From contig DATMAG010000002.1 in NCBI GenBank assembly GCA_035560235.1, forward strand, positions 1 to 43,483: a DNA stretch of 43,483 nt, written 5' to 3'. Every line of letters starts with the position of its first letter. The stretch's first letter is position 1. This document shows, one piece after another, positions 32,430-39,374 of this stretch. The notes under the pieces are model-generated. The model was not told where the DNA came from and made no database searches. It saw only the letters and a list, made by a program, of their open reading frames with translations. Origin of the DNA: DASRDU01 sp035560235 (GTDB lineage Bacteria > Acidobacteriota > Blastocatellia > RBC074). The position numbers were made by a program, and so were the translations under genes.

Positions 32430-33806
32430 ATGACAAAGTATGATGCAATCGTCATTGGCACCGGACAGGCCGGGCCGTCGCTGGCAGTGCGGCTGGCCGG
32501 GGCGGGAATGAAGACCGCGATCATCGAACGCAAACGCTTCGGCGGAACCTGCGTCAACAACGGCTGCATTCCGACCAAGGCACTGGTGGCGAGCGCGGCG
32601 GCGGCGCGAATGGCGCAGCGCGCGGCTGAGTACGGCGTCGTGATTGACGGTTCATTCAGAATGGACATGAAAACCGTCAAGTCACGCAAGGACGCCATCG
32701 TGCGGCGGTCGAATGAAGGCGTAGAGAACTGGCTCAGGCACACCGCAGGCGTCACCGTCTGTGAAGGTCACGCCCGCTTTGAATCAGCGCGCGCCGTGCG
32801 CGTCAACGAAGAAGTGCTTGAGGCAGACAAAATCTTCATCAATGTCGGAGGCCGCGCCGCAGTGCCGCCGATGCCGGGCCTCGATCAGGTGAATTACCTG
32901 ACCAACTCCTCGATGATGGAGATTGATTTTCTGCCCGAACATCTGGTCATCGTCGGCGGCAGTTACATCGGCCTCGAATTCGGTCAGATGTACCGGCGCT
33001 TTGGCAGCCAGGTGACGATTGTCGAAAAGGGAGCGCGCCTGATTGCCCGCGAAGATGAAGACGTATCCGAAGCCGTCAAATCAATTCTCGAAAACGAAGG
33101 CGTCAATATTCGCCTCAACGCCGAATGCCTGACGGTCGAAAAACGCGGCGACGGAGTGGCGATCAGAGTTGATTGTCAGAGCGGCGGCAATGAAATCATC
33201 GGTTCACATCTGCTGCTTGCCGTCGGGCGCGTGCCGAATACGGACGACCTGGGTCTGGAACGGGCAGGCATTGCGACTGACAAACACGGCTACATCGTGA
33301 CTGATGACGAATTGCGCACGAATGTGCCGGGCGTGTGGGCGCTCGGCGATTGCAACGGCAAGGGCGCGTTCACGCATACTTCATACAATGATTACGAGAT
33401 CGTCGCGGCCAATCTGCTCGATGGCGGCAGCCGCCGCGTGAGCGACCGGATCACGACTTACGGCCTGTTCATTGATCCGCCGCTCGGACGCGCCGGAATG
33501 ACCGAAGCTCAGGTGCGCGCTTCAGGCCGCAGGGCGCTGCTTGGCAAGCGTCCGATGACCCGCGTGGGCCGGGCCGTTGAGAAGGGCGAAACGCAGGGCT
33601 TCATGAAAATAGCCGTGGATGCGGAGACAAAGGAGATTCTCGGCGCGGCAGTGCTCGGCGTCGGCGGCGATGAGGTGATTCACCTGATGCTTGACGTGAT
33701 GTATGCGAAAGCGCCGTACACGGTGATTCAGAATGCAATGCACATTCATCCGACCGTCTCAGAACTGATTCCGACAATGCTCGGTGAACTGAAGCCGATG
33801 ACCTGA
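32430..33806 (+). CDS. Mercuric-reductase-like pyridine nucleotide-disulfide oxidoreductase
   Basis: A 458-residue flavoprotein. The FAD-binding GTGQAGPSLA (10-19) is preceded by YDAIVI. The redox-active disulfide motif is GGTCVNNGCIPTK (C41 and C46). The NAD(P)H-binding region is VIVGGSYIGLEFG near residue 172, the second FAD motif is GVWALGDCNG, and the C-terminal dimer interface has HIHPTVSELIPTM. The fold is that of mercuric reductase and dihydrolipoamide dehydrogenase. It lacks the N-terminal heavy-metal-associated domain and the C-terminal Cys pair of true MerA, and no mer genes are adjacent. It is therefore probably a general disulfide or quinone oxidoreductase. The ATG at 32430 with GGGGAG was preferred over an upstream in-frame start inside the hairpin. 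Confidence 0.88.
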   Translation: MTKYDAIVIGTGQAGPSLAVRLAGAGMKTAIIERKRFGGTCVNNGCIPTKALVASAAAARMAQRAAEYGVVIDGSFRMDMKTVKSRKDAIVRRSNEGVENWLRHTAGVTVCEGHARFESARAVRVNEEVLEADKIFINVGGRAAVPPMPGLDQVNYLTNSSMMEIDFLPEHLVIVGGSYIGLEFGQMYRRFGSQVTIVEKGARLIAREDEDVSEAVKSILENEGVNIRLNAECLTVEKRGDGVAIRVDCQSGGNEIIGSHLLLAVGRVPNTDDLGLERAGIATDKHGYIVTDDELRTNVPGVWALGDCNGKGAFTHTSYNDYEIVAANLLDGGSRRVSDRITTYGLFIDPPLGRAGMTEAQVRASGRRALLGKRPMTRVGRAVEKGETQGFMKIAVDAETKEILGAAVLGVGGDEVIHLMLDVMYAKAPYTVIQNAMHIHPTVSELIPTMLGELKPMT

Positions 33807-33813
33807 GCGAAAT

Positions 33814-34317
33814 TCAGAAAGCGCGTTCACGATAACACTGCACCGCTGCCAGACTGTCGGGCGCGAAGCGTTCGGACTGAGCGCGGCTGAAGACTTCATC
33901 CACTGTCATCAGCGTGACGCTTTCAACCTCTTCCGGCTGCAGTCTGAGCGGGCCTTCATAGCGGCACGAAAAGACGCAGCCCCACACGCGACAGTCTTCA
34001 TCCTCAAAATAAAAATCACCGTGCGCCGCGAGTTCGACTCCGCTGATGCCGAGTTCTTCTGTGAGTTCACGCCGCGCACTCTCTTCACAGCTTTCGCCGC
34101 TCAGCACCACGCCGCCCGCCGCCGGATCGTAAAAGCCCGGATAGATGTCTTTGGTGAGCGTGCGCCGCTGCACATAAAGTTCATCGCGCGCATTGAAGAC
34201 CAGCACGAAACTGGCGCGATGCCTGAGCCTGCGTTTCCGCATCTCGCTGCGCAGCGCTGTGCCGATGATCTGGTTATTTTCGTCAACGATGGTGACGCTC
34301 TCTGCCGCCGGATTCAT
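33814..34317 (-). CDS. NUDIX hydrolase (isopentenyl-diphosphate isomerase/YfcD-like)
   Basis: A protein of about 167 residues with a complete Nudix box: GGVVLSGESCEESARRELTEELGI (shown in Gx5E x7 REUxEExGU form, with R-E-L-T-E-E). The flanking VDENNQIIGTALRSEMR and HRASFVLVFN resemble the YfcD/IPP-isomerase-like branch, which includes enzymes hydrolysing nucleotide or other diphosphates. The start is uncertain: ATG at 34317 or TTG at 34329, four codons upstream; neither has a good Shine-Dalgarno. It converges on the flavoprotein gene, with only 7 bases between the two stops. Confidence 0.87.
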   Translation of the reverse strand: MNPAAESVTIVDENNQIIGTALRSEMRKRRLRHRASFVLVFNARDELYVQRRTLTKDIYPGFYDPAAGGVVLSGESCEESARRELTEELGISGVELAAHGDFYFEDEDCRVWGCVFSCRYEGPLRLQPEEVESVTLMTVDEVFSRAQSERFAPDSLAAVQCYRERAF

Positions 34318-34327
34318 ACGGTTTACC

Positions 34328-34359
34328 AAAAGAAAGAGGCAGGGAATCTTATCCCTGCC
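34328..34359 (-). terminator. Rho-independent terminator of the truncated haemoglobin gene
   Basis: Read on the minus strand, an 8-bp perfect stem (34352-34359 with 34338-34345) with a 6-base loop is followed by the U-rich CTCTTTCTTTT. It lies about 30 bases after the stop of the haemoglobin gene and just upstream of the NUDIX start, separating the two. Confidence 0.65.
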
Positions 34360-34388
34360 CCGGTGACTTTGAGAAATGATCGTGGTGT

Positions 34389-34862
34389 TTATTCGACGAT
34401 GTCGGCCTTCATCGGGCCGAGCGCGCCGAGCAGTTCGTTCTTCTCCTTCTCACCGACCTTGAATTTGTCGAGCGCCTTGACGAGGTCTTCGACCAGCGCA
34501 TTGAAATGCTCTTCCTTGACGCCCATATTGCGGTGAGCATCCTTCATGTTCTTGCCCTTGTATTTGCACGGCCCGCCGGAAGCCTCGCAGATCTGATCCA
34601 CCAGCTTCTGCTTGAAGGCAGCCAGCCGCTTCGGATCAGCCGCTGTGTCCTTGAAGAAGGAGTTGATCCGGTCATCGGTCGCGCAGTTCTTGACGAATTC
34701 GTCCACAACGGCAGTGATGGCCTTCCTGCCGCCGAGCCGGTTGTAAAGCGAATTGTTCTTGCTGTCCGGCTTGTGATCGCGCGCTGCCACGTAGCCGACC
34801 AGCAGCAGCGATAACCCGGCGACCAGGAGCAGGGTGATAACGGATTTCGACAGTTTCAGCAT
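34389..34862 (-). CDS. Exported truncated haemoglobin (group I-like)
   Basis: A 157-residue protein. The N-terminal hydrophobic segment (about 8-26) looks like a signal peptide or membrane anchor. It is followed by a 2-on-2 globin: SLYNRLGG (38-45), FFKD near 69-72, and YKGKNMKDAH with the probable proximal histidine H110, then MGVKEEHF. Truncated haemoglobins bind O2 or NO and detoxify or sense them. Most are cytoplasmic, so the export signal is notable. It is the third gene of a minus-strand group with two cupredoxin genes upstream (78-base gap), which points to extracytoplasmic redox or gas chemistry. An AGGAAAG-type Shine-Dalgarno lies just upstream. Confidence 0.9.
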   Translation of the reverse strand: MLKLSKSVITLLLVAGLSLLLVGYVAARDHKPDSKNNSLYNRLGGRKAITAVVDEFVKNCATDDRINSFFKDTAADPKRLAAFKQKLVDQICEASGGPCKYKGKNMKDAHRNMGVKEEHFNALVEDLVKALDKFKVGEKEKNELLGALGPMKADIVE

Positions 34863-34940
34863 GTGCTTTCCTCCAAAAGGTTGGTTTGATTCATCACACC
34901 CGCTGAGTTTCAGCGGTTCGCCACGAAAACGAATTGCGCC

Positions 34941-35300
34941 TTACGGCGTCACGATGATAGTCCCTGACATGTCCTTGCCGCCCTTGTCGCCGTGAAATGA
35001 GCAGTAGTAGGGATATTTCCCGGCTTTGGTGAACTGGTGACTGAAGGACTGTCCCTGCGACAATTTCTGCGAGGTAAAAGTGCTGCCGTCCGAAATGACA
35101 GTGTGGTTGCCGCCTTCGACCGTCCAGATGACGGTCGTGCCGACTTTGACGCGCAGCACCTGCGGCTCAAACTTGAAGTTGCTGACCTTTACAGTTGGCG
35201 ACTGCGGTTCAGCTTTCTTTCCGTCCTTCTTTTGCGGTGTCGCTCCGATGCTCAGGCTCAGGGCCGCAAGCATCAGCAGCATTGCCAGTGTTCTCAGCAT
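34941..35300 (-). CDS. Exported plastocyanin/azurin-like cupredoxin
   Basis: A 119-residue protein with a signal peptide (about 1-20) and a plastocyanin-type domain. The type 1 copper ligands are all visible: H66 (GGNHTV), C100 (YYCSFHG), H103 and M111 (KDMSG). Such proteins shuttle electrons in the periplasm. It begins 30 bases after the stop of another cupredoxin-containing gene with a very similar C-terminal motif (YYCALHG ... KDMSG), so the two domains are probably related by duplication. A GAGAGAG-rich purine Shine-Dalgarno region precedes the start. Confidence 0.92.
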   Translation of the reverse strand: MLRTLAMLLMLAALSLSIGATPQKKDGKKAEPQSPTVKVSNFKFEPQVLRVKVGTTVIWTVEGGNHTVISDGSTFTSQKLSQGQSFSHQFTKAGKYPYYCSFHGDKGGKDMSGTIIVTP

Positions 35301-35330
35301 TGCTCTCTCTCCTCTCTGGTTGATAAAGCG

Positions 35331-36122
35331 TCACGGCTTTGCGCGGGTGACGATGACTGTACCGGACATATCCTTCCCGCCCGGCTCGCCGTGCAGGGCG
35401 CAGTAGTAGCGATAGCGCCCTTCCTTCTCGAATCTGTAACTGAACTCGCCATTCGCCAGCACCACATCCGATTCAAATCCGCCTTCATCAGCCTTGATCG
35501 TGTGTTTTCCCTGCACGCCTTTCCAGACCACAGTGGTGCCGGGCGCAATCGTGATCTCATTCGGCTCAAACGCGAAATTCTTCATCGTGATGGTCACTGT
35601 CCCCGGCGATGCAGCCGCGCCTGCAGCACTGCCTGCCGGGGTCGCGCCATCCGACAGATGCCAGACGGCGAACACAGCCAGGCCAAATGCGATGGCTGCC
35701 CACCACAGCGCGAGCGCCGTTCGCATCCACAATTTGTAATTCTCGAACCGCAGCGACTTCGGCAGCAGATCAGTCCCGGCTCGCAGGATGATGTAAAGCC
35801 CGAGCAGTTCAGCGACCGTGCCGATGATGGCGTGCGCTGCCGGAAACGCATAAAAAGCGCTCTGCCAGACGCCGCCGGGAAATTTCGGCAGCACGCTGCG
35901 ACGAAACACGGGCAGCATGTAAAGACCAATGGGAATCAGGTTGAGCAGCATCACCAGACTCTGGCAGAGGCCGTGTGCGCGATACTTCTGCCGCCGCGCC
36001 AGCATCATTCCCGCCAGCAGCGCCACGCCGAGCAGAAGCTGCACTGCCAGATTCAGTGTCGCCGCCGTCGGCGCATCCGGGAGGATGAGGGCAAAGATTG
36101 ACTGTGCGGGCATTGTGGCCAT
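35331..36122 (-). CDS. Polytopic membrane protein fused to a C-terminal cupredoxin domain
   Basis: About 263 residues from the ATG at 36122. The frame is open further upstream, but the extra residues are charged and unlikely. Residues 1-150 contain about four transmembrane segments with a histidine in one (FPAAHAIIG), resembling DUF420/cytochrome-oxidase-associated small membrane proteins. After a Gly/Ala/Ser-rich linker (about 155-170) comes a plastocyanin-like domain with copper ligands His (GKHTI), Cys and His (YYCALHG) and Met (KDMSG). The cupredoxin should face the periplasm, tethered to the membrane. It heads the cupredoxin/truncated-haemoglobin group. A link to respiratory electron transfer or copper delivery is an inference. 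Confidence 0.82.
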   Translation of the reverse strand: MATMPAQSIFALILPDAPTAATLNLAVQLLLGVALLAGMMLARRQKYRAHGLCQSLVMLLNLIPIGLYMLPVFRRSVLPKFPGGVWQSAFYAFPAAHAIIGTVAELLGLYIILRAGTDLLPKSLRFENYKLWMRTALALWWAAIAFGLAVFAVWHLSDGATPAGSAAGAAASPGTVTITMKNFAFEPNEITIAPGTTVVWKGVQGKHTIKADEGGFESDVVLANGEFSYRFEKEGRYRYYCALHGEPGGKDMSGTVIVTRAKP

Positions 36123-36271
36123 GTCCGTTCTGTAAAAGCTGTGCTGTCCCGTTTGTTCTTTCCGGACAGAGATACGCGCCTTCCGCAAAACCGGATTTAC
36201 TGAAAATATCTTTTATGTGATGAGGCCTGGCGGGGCTGAATTTCGAATTCAGCGAGGCAGGTGAAAGTACT

Positions 36272-36362
36272 GCCATGAATGAACACCAATGATCACGAAT
36301 TGAATCTGCCCGCGGTCGCCTCACGACAGCGACATCCGTAATCATTGGTGTTCATTCGTGGC
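36272..36362. repeat. Inverted repeat of CACGAATGA / ACACCAATGA words
   Basis: 22-bp arms (36272-36293 and 36341-36362) with one mismatch and a 47-base loop. The arm and its continuation contain three related words (ATGAATGA, ACACCAATGA, TCACGAATT) at 9-10-nt spacing. The right edge is 8 bases from the stop codon of the CocE-like remnant. Confidence 0.9.
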
Positions 36363-36370
36363 TGAACCCG

Positions 36371-36601
36371 TCAGCGCCTGCCGGTCATCTGCAACGGCCT
36401 GCCCTCGACCAGCACAGTGACTGATGAAGGCAGACTGCGCGAGCGGTAAACGCGCTGCGTGGTTTTCTGAAAGTCTTCGGGCCTGGCTTTCGGAGTGTCC
36501 ATGAACTTCTGCGGATTGCGATCCACAATCGGAAACCACGAACTCTGGACGTGAACCATGACCCGGTGGCCTTTGCGAAAGGTGTGAAAAACATCGGCGT
36601 T
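36371..36601 (-). pseudogene. C-terminal remnant of a CocE/NonD-family hydrolase
   Basis: Read on the minus strand, about 76 codons give NADVFHTFRKGHRVMVHVQ, then SSWFPIVDRNPQKFMD, then ARPEDFQKTTQRVYR, ending in a stop at 36371. This is recognisably the jelly-roll C-terminus of CocE/NonD (X-Pro dipeptidyl-peptidase-like) hydrolases. There is an in-frame TGA immediately before NADVF and no upstream continuation, so most of the gene has been deleted. No insertion element is visible at the break. The flanks carry two word-type inverted repeats. Confidence 0.75.
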
Positions 36602-36701
36602 TCAAAGCTGAGCGCGGTCAGGCTGCAGCATCTGAGCGTGGCAGTCTGTCTCACTTTGATTAATCCTCCTCTGCCTGAATGATGATTTGCGGATGGTGTG
36701 T

Positions 36702-36730
36702 CGCCGGATTTTTTATCAGCGAATCCGGCG
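36702..36730. terminator. Hairpin with a T-rich loop
   Basis: Perfect 9-bp arms CGCCGGATT (36702-36710) and AATCCGGCG (36722-36730). The loop begins with four T. It lies in the 363-base gap between the hydrolase remnant and terC, beside the large 36735-36926 repeat. No T tract follows the stem on either strand, so a terminator role is only possible. Confidence 0.35.
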
Positions 36731-36734
36731 AGAT

Positions 36735-36926
36735 GAATAGAACACGGATGACACGGATGCGACGGATTAAAGCTGATCAGATCAGTCTGAATCAGCAGTA
36801 TCCGTTCAATCCGTGTTCTATTCTGACTTTACGTGAAAATGGAACACGGATGAAACAGACAGAACAGATCAGGACAGATTCTGATAAGCCCTGATCCGTC
36901 GCATCCGTGTCATCCGCGTTCTATTC
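36735..36926. repeat. Nested inverted repeat of ACACGGATG words (9-nt period)
   Basis: The outer arms 36735-36767 and 36894-36926 are 33 bp with one mismatch. The left arm reads as ACACGGATG, ACACGGATG, CGACGGATT with a 9-nt period. The interior contains two further related segments: AATCCGTGTTCTATTC near 36810-36826, which can pair with the left arm, and GAACACGGATGAAACAGA near 36842-36858, which can pair with either right-hand copy. The element can therefore fold in alternative ways and looks like two or more copies nested or partly duplicated. It starts 38 bases from the terC stop. Confidence 0.9.
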
Positions 36927-36964
36927 TGACCAGCACTCGACAGACATTGCCGATGGCAACTGCT

Positions 36965-37999
36965 TCAGCTTTCAATCGTCGGCTCAGCCGCAGCCTCTCT
37001 GCTGCCGGGAAAGAGCAGCGAGAGCACCACCGAAACAGCAATCACGCCGCCGATGATGCCGAGCGAGAGGCTGATCGGGAACTTGCCGCCAAAGAGATCA
37101 TTGAGCCAGACCATCTTCAGGCCGACGAAGATCAGCACCACTGCGAGGCCGTATTTGAGCAGATGAAATTTATCCACCGCTCCGGCCAGCATAAAGTACA
37201 TCGCCCGCAGTCCGAGAATCGCAAAGATGTTTGAAGTGAACACGATCAGCGGCTCTCTGGTCAGCGCAAAGATCGCGGGCACCGAATCAACCGCGAAGAT
37301 GATGTCCGTCACTTCCAGAAAGAGCAGCGCGATAAAGAGCGGCGTCGCATGCCAGAGGCCGTTCAGGCGCACGAAGAAATGCTGATTGTGCAGCTCCTGT
37401 GTCACCGGCATGAAACGCCGGAAGAGCCGGATCAGCGGATTCCGTTCAGGGTTCATCTCCTTTTCAGGCGCAAACATCATCTTCACGCCCGTGAAGATCA
37501 GAAACAGCCCGAAGATGATGATGACCGCGTGATACTGCATCAGCACCGAACCGAGCGCGATGAAGATGGCGCGAAAGATCAGCGCGCCGATGATGCCGTA
37601 AAAAAGCACCCGATGCTGATACTTCGCCGGGATGGCAAAGAAGCTGAAGATCACGACGAAGACGAAGATGTTGTCCACCGCCAGCGATTTTTCGACCACA
37701 TAGCCGGTCAGAAACTCCAGCGCCACCTGCCACGCCGCCGCAGTTGCATCAAAGCCCGGCAGCCCTGTCAGTCGCGCGTCCTGCGGGAACTTCCAGAGCG
37801 CGTACTGATACAGCCCGAAGTTGAAGATGAGCGCCAGCGCGACCCAGACGACGCTCCACGTGGCGGCTTCACGAAACGAAACCACGTGCGCGTTGCGGTG
37901 AAAAACTCCGAGGTCGAGCGCGAGCAGCAGTAGCACGAAGGCCGTGAAAGCCGCATAAGCCCACCAGTAATCCGCAAACGGAAAAAGAATAGTGTCCAT
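36965..37999 (-). CDS. TerC/Alx-family membrane protein
   Basis: A 344-residue polytopic protein with about nine transmembrane segments. The family's conserved acidic membrane motifs are present: LDLGVFHRNAHVVSF near the N-terminus, SLAVDNIFVF in the middle and EVTDIIFAVDSVPAI in the second half. Family members such as E. coli Alx and Bacillus TerC-type proteins are implicated in Mn2+ export, including metalation of exported enzymes. Two genes upstream on the same strand is a yybP-ykoY Mn2+ riboswitch, which commonly controls this family, so a manganese role is well supported if the transcript continues through htpX. A hairpin repeat lies between htpX and this gene. The start ATG has no strong Shine-Dalgarno. 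Confidence 0.92.
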   Translation of the reverse strand: MDTILFPFADYWWAYAAFTAFVLLLLALDLGVFHRNAHVVSFREAATWSVVWVALALIFNFGLYQYALWKFPQDARLTGLPGFDATAAAWQVALEFLTGYVVEKSLAVDNIFVFVVIFSFFAIPAKYQHRVLFYGIIGALIFRAIFIALGSVLMQYHAVIIIFGLFLIFTGVKMMFAPEKEMNPERNPLIRLFRRFMPVTQELHNQHFFVRLNGLWHATPLFIALLFLEVTDIIFAVDSVPAIFALTREPLIVFTSNIFAILGLRAMYFMLAGAVDKFHLLKYGLAVVLIFVGLKMVWLNDLFGGKFPISLSLGIIGGVIAVSVVLSLLFPGSREAAAEPTIES

Positions 38000-38046
38000 T
38001 ATGTTGATTCTGTCAGTGACGATATTTCAGTTGTTCAGTACAGAGC

Positions 38047-38120
38047 AGCCACGAATGAACGCGCCTCAGAAAGCCTGCCCGAAGTTTCGCCTTCGTGAGC
38101 ATTCGTGTTCATTCGTGGCT
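38047..38120. repeat. Inverted repeat of CACGAATGA words between htpX and terC
   Basis: Perfect 14-bp arms (38047-38060 and 38107-38120). The right arm carries two CATTCGTG words. It starts 4 bases after the htpX stop and ends 48 bases before the terC start. The word is shared with the 14567 and 36272 elements. Confidence 0.88.
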
Positions 38121-38124
38121 TTTG

Positions 38125-39015
38125 TCAGGCGACGCGCCGCAGGCGCATTTCGCGGGCCAGGGTTTCCAGGCGCGAAATGCGGTCGTTAGTGGCCGGATGC
38201 GTGCTGAACAGCCGCAGCAGACCGCCGCCCGCAAACGGGTTGATGATGAACAGGTGCGCCGTCGCGGGCGTGCCTGACTGCATCGGCGCGTGCTGCGACC
38301 ACTGTTCGATTTTGCGCAGCGCGCTTGCCAGCGCGAGCGGATCGCCCGTCAGTTGCGCGCCTGCTTCATCAGCCAGGTATTCACGCGAGCGCGAAATCGC
38401 CATCTGAATCAGACTTGCCGCAATCGGCGCCACGATGATGCCGAGCAGGCCGCCGACAGGGCTGCCGCCTTCGTCCTCATCATCGGAACTGCCGCCGAAG
38501 AGCGAACTCCACATTGCCATATTGGCCAGCATACTGAGCGCACCCGCAATCGAAGCCGTAATCGTCATCACCAGCGTGTCGCGGTTTTTGACGTGGCCGA
38601 GTTCGTGCGCGATGACTCCGGCCAGTTCGCGCCGGTCAAGCAGGCGCATCAGGCCGACGGTGACGGCCACTGCGCCGTGCTGCGGATTGCGCCCGGTGGC
38701 GAAGGCATTCGGCGCCTCTTCCGGGATGAGATAAACCCTGGGCATCGGAATCGCGGCCCGCTGCGCCAGTTCACGCACGATGGCGTGAAGTTCGGGCGCA
38801 TCGTATTCGCTGACTTCGTGCGCGCCGTACATGCGCAGAATGATTCGATCCGACCACCAGTACGAGGCAAAGTTCATTGCGCCCGCAAACACCAGGGCGA
38901 TCACAAAGCCGGTCGTTCCGCCGAGCGCCTGCCCGACAAAGAGCATCAGCGCCGTCAGCGTGGCCAGAAAGAGCAGTGTTTTCATTCGCGGACTAAGCAT
39001 TCTGTTCTGGTTCAT
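38125..39015 (-). CDS. htpX: HtpX-family membrane zinc metalloprotease (M48)
   Basis: A 296-residue protease with two N-terminal transmembrane segments (about 12-52). The zinc motif HELGH is at 137-141, with a second pair of hydrophobic helices after it and the downstream SREYLADEAGA motif that supplies the third zinc ligand. HtpX degrades misfolded inner-membrane proteins. The frame stays open for another 131 codons upstream, through the riboswitch, but AGGAG about 10 bases before the ATG at 39015 fixes the start. A Mn2+ riboswitch with an intrinsic terminator ends only 27 bases upstream, so expression should depend on manganese. terC follows after 125 bases. Confidence 0.93.
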   Translation of the reverse strand: MNQNRMLSPRMKTLLFLATLTALMLFVGQALGGTTGFVIALVFAGAMNFASYWWSDRIILRMYGAHEVSEYDAPELHAIVRELAQRAAIPMPRVYLIPEEAPNAFATGRNPQHGAVAVTVGLMRLLDRRELAGVIAHELGHVKNRDTLVMTITASIAGALSMLANMAMWSSLFGGSSDDEDEGGSPVGGLLGIIVAPIAASLIQMAISRSREYLADEAGAQLTGDPLALASALRKIEQWSQHAPMQSGTPATAHLFIINPFAGGGLLRLFSTHPATNDRISRLETLAREMRLRRVA

Positions 39016-39042
39016 CGTTACTTTTCTCCTGAAGCGCGCAAT

Positions 39043-39077
39043 AAAAAAAGACCTTTTGCGCGCTGGCAAAAGGTCTT
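39043..39077 (-). terminator. Intrinsic terminator of the Mn2+ riboswitch expression platform
   Basis: Read on the minus strand, a perfect 12-bp stem AAGACCTTTTGC (39077-39066) with its complement (39059-39048) and a 6-base loop is followed by a T run (39049-39043, partly within the stem). The 5' arm is the conserved 3' end of the aptamer (CAAGACC), so aptamer and terminator are mutually exclusive. Confidence 0.9.
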
Positions 39078-39185
39078 GATCCACAAAGTCACAATATTGA
39101 CCTGCGCTGATGAGCCGGATTGCTCGCGGCAATCGGCCTGACGACTCATCAGACCCCGATAGGCGATCTACTCCCCTGTAAGAAA
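39043..39185 (-). ncRNA. yybP-ykoY manganese riboswitch upstream of htpX
   Basis: On the minus strand the yybP-ykoY signatures appear in order. GGGGAGUAG is at 39176-39168. A long hairpin closes with CUGAUGAG (39152-39145) and CUCAUCAG (39114-39107). Inside that hairpin lie the conserved UCGUCA (39144-39139) and CCGG facing it (39118-39115), with an inner GAUUGC/GCAAUC stem. GGUCAAUAU follows (39102-39094), then CAAGACC (39078-39072). The CAAGACCUUUUGC end is reused as the terminator 5' arm. In this class Mn2+ binding stabilises the aptamer and prevents termination, turning expression on. The outermost P1 pairing is weaker here than in textbook examples; the loop motifs are very clear. Confidence 0.92.
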
Positions 39186-39196
39186 TGCCTGTTTGC

Positions 39197-39294
39197 GGGC
39201 GCGCGGGCAACCACCCATTATCCGCGCGCCCAACGCCAACGTCGCGCGACAAACTGCGCAACGTCCCCGTCGTTCGGCATCCCCTTGTAACGAC
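39197..39294 (-). other. Structured leader with three consecutive hairpins upstream of the riboswitch
   Basis: Three stems in a row on the presumed transcript: 39289-39294 with 39269-39274 (6 bp or more), 39256-39263 with 39240-39247 (8 bp, one G-U), and 39222-39231 with 39197-39206 (10 bp, very GC-rich). The segment lies between the DUF4340 stop (39375) and the riboswitch. No known RNA family fits. It may be part of the leader, a separate small RNA, or the 3' end of the gld transcript. No promoter was identified with confidence. Confidence 0.45.
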
Positions 39295-39374
39295 AGGCTC
39301 ATGCTCCCCTGAGCAACGGATGTGCCGCTCAGACTCTGATTCAGACGACTGAACTTGCAGCCACTCAGCCGGAA

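Noticed and set aside
32430..33806. True mercuric reductase MerA
   Set aside because: The N-terminal heavy-metal domain and C-terminal vicinal cysteines are missing, and there are no merR/T/P neighbours; only the flavoprotein fold and CxxxxC motif are shared.
36839..36964. Small protein genes in the gap between the hydrolase remnant and terC
   Set aside because: All short frames there lie within the word-type inverted repeat and have no ribosome-binding sites.
39043..39300. A tmRNA on the minus strand, suggested by a GGGGAUGCCGAACGACGGGG segment
   Set aside because: The universal GGATTCGAC is absent, there is no tRNA-like 3' end or CCA, and the 3' part is clearly the Mn2+ riboswitch.
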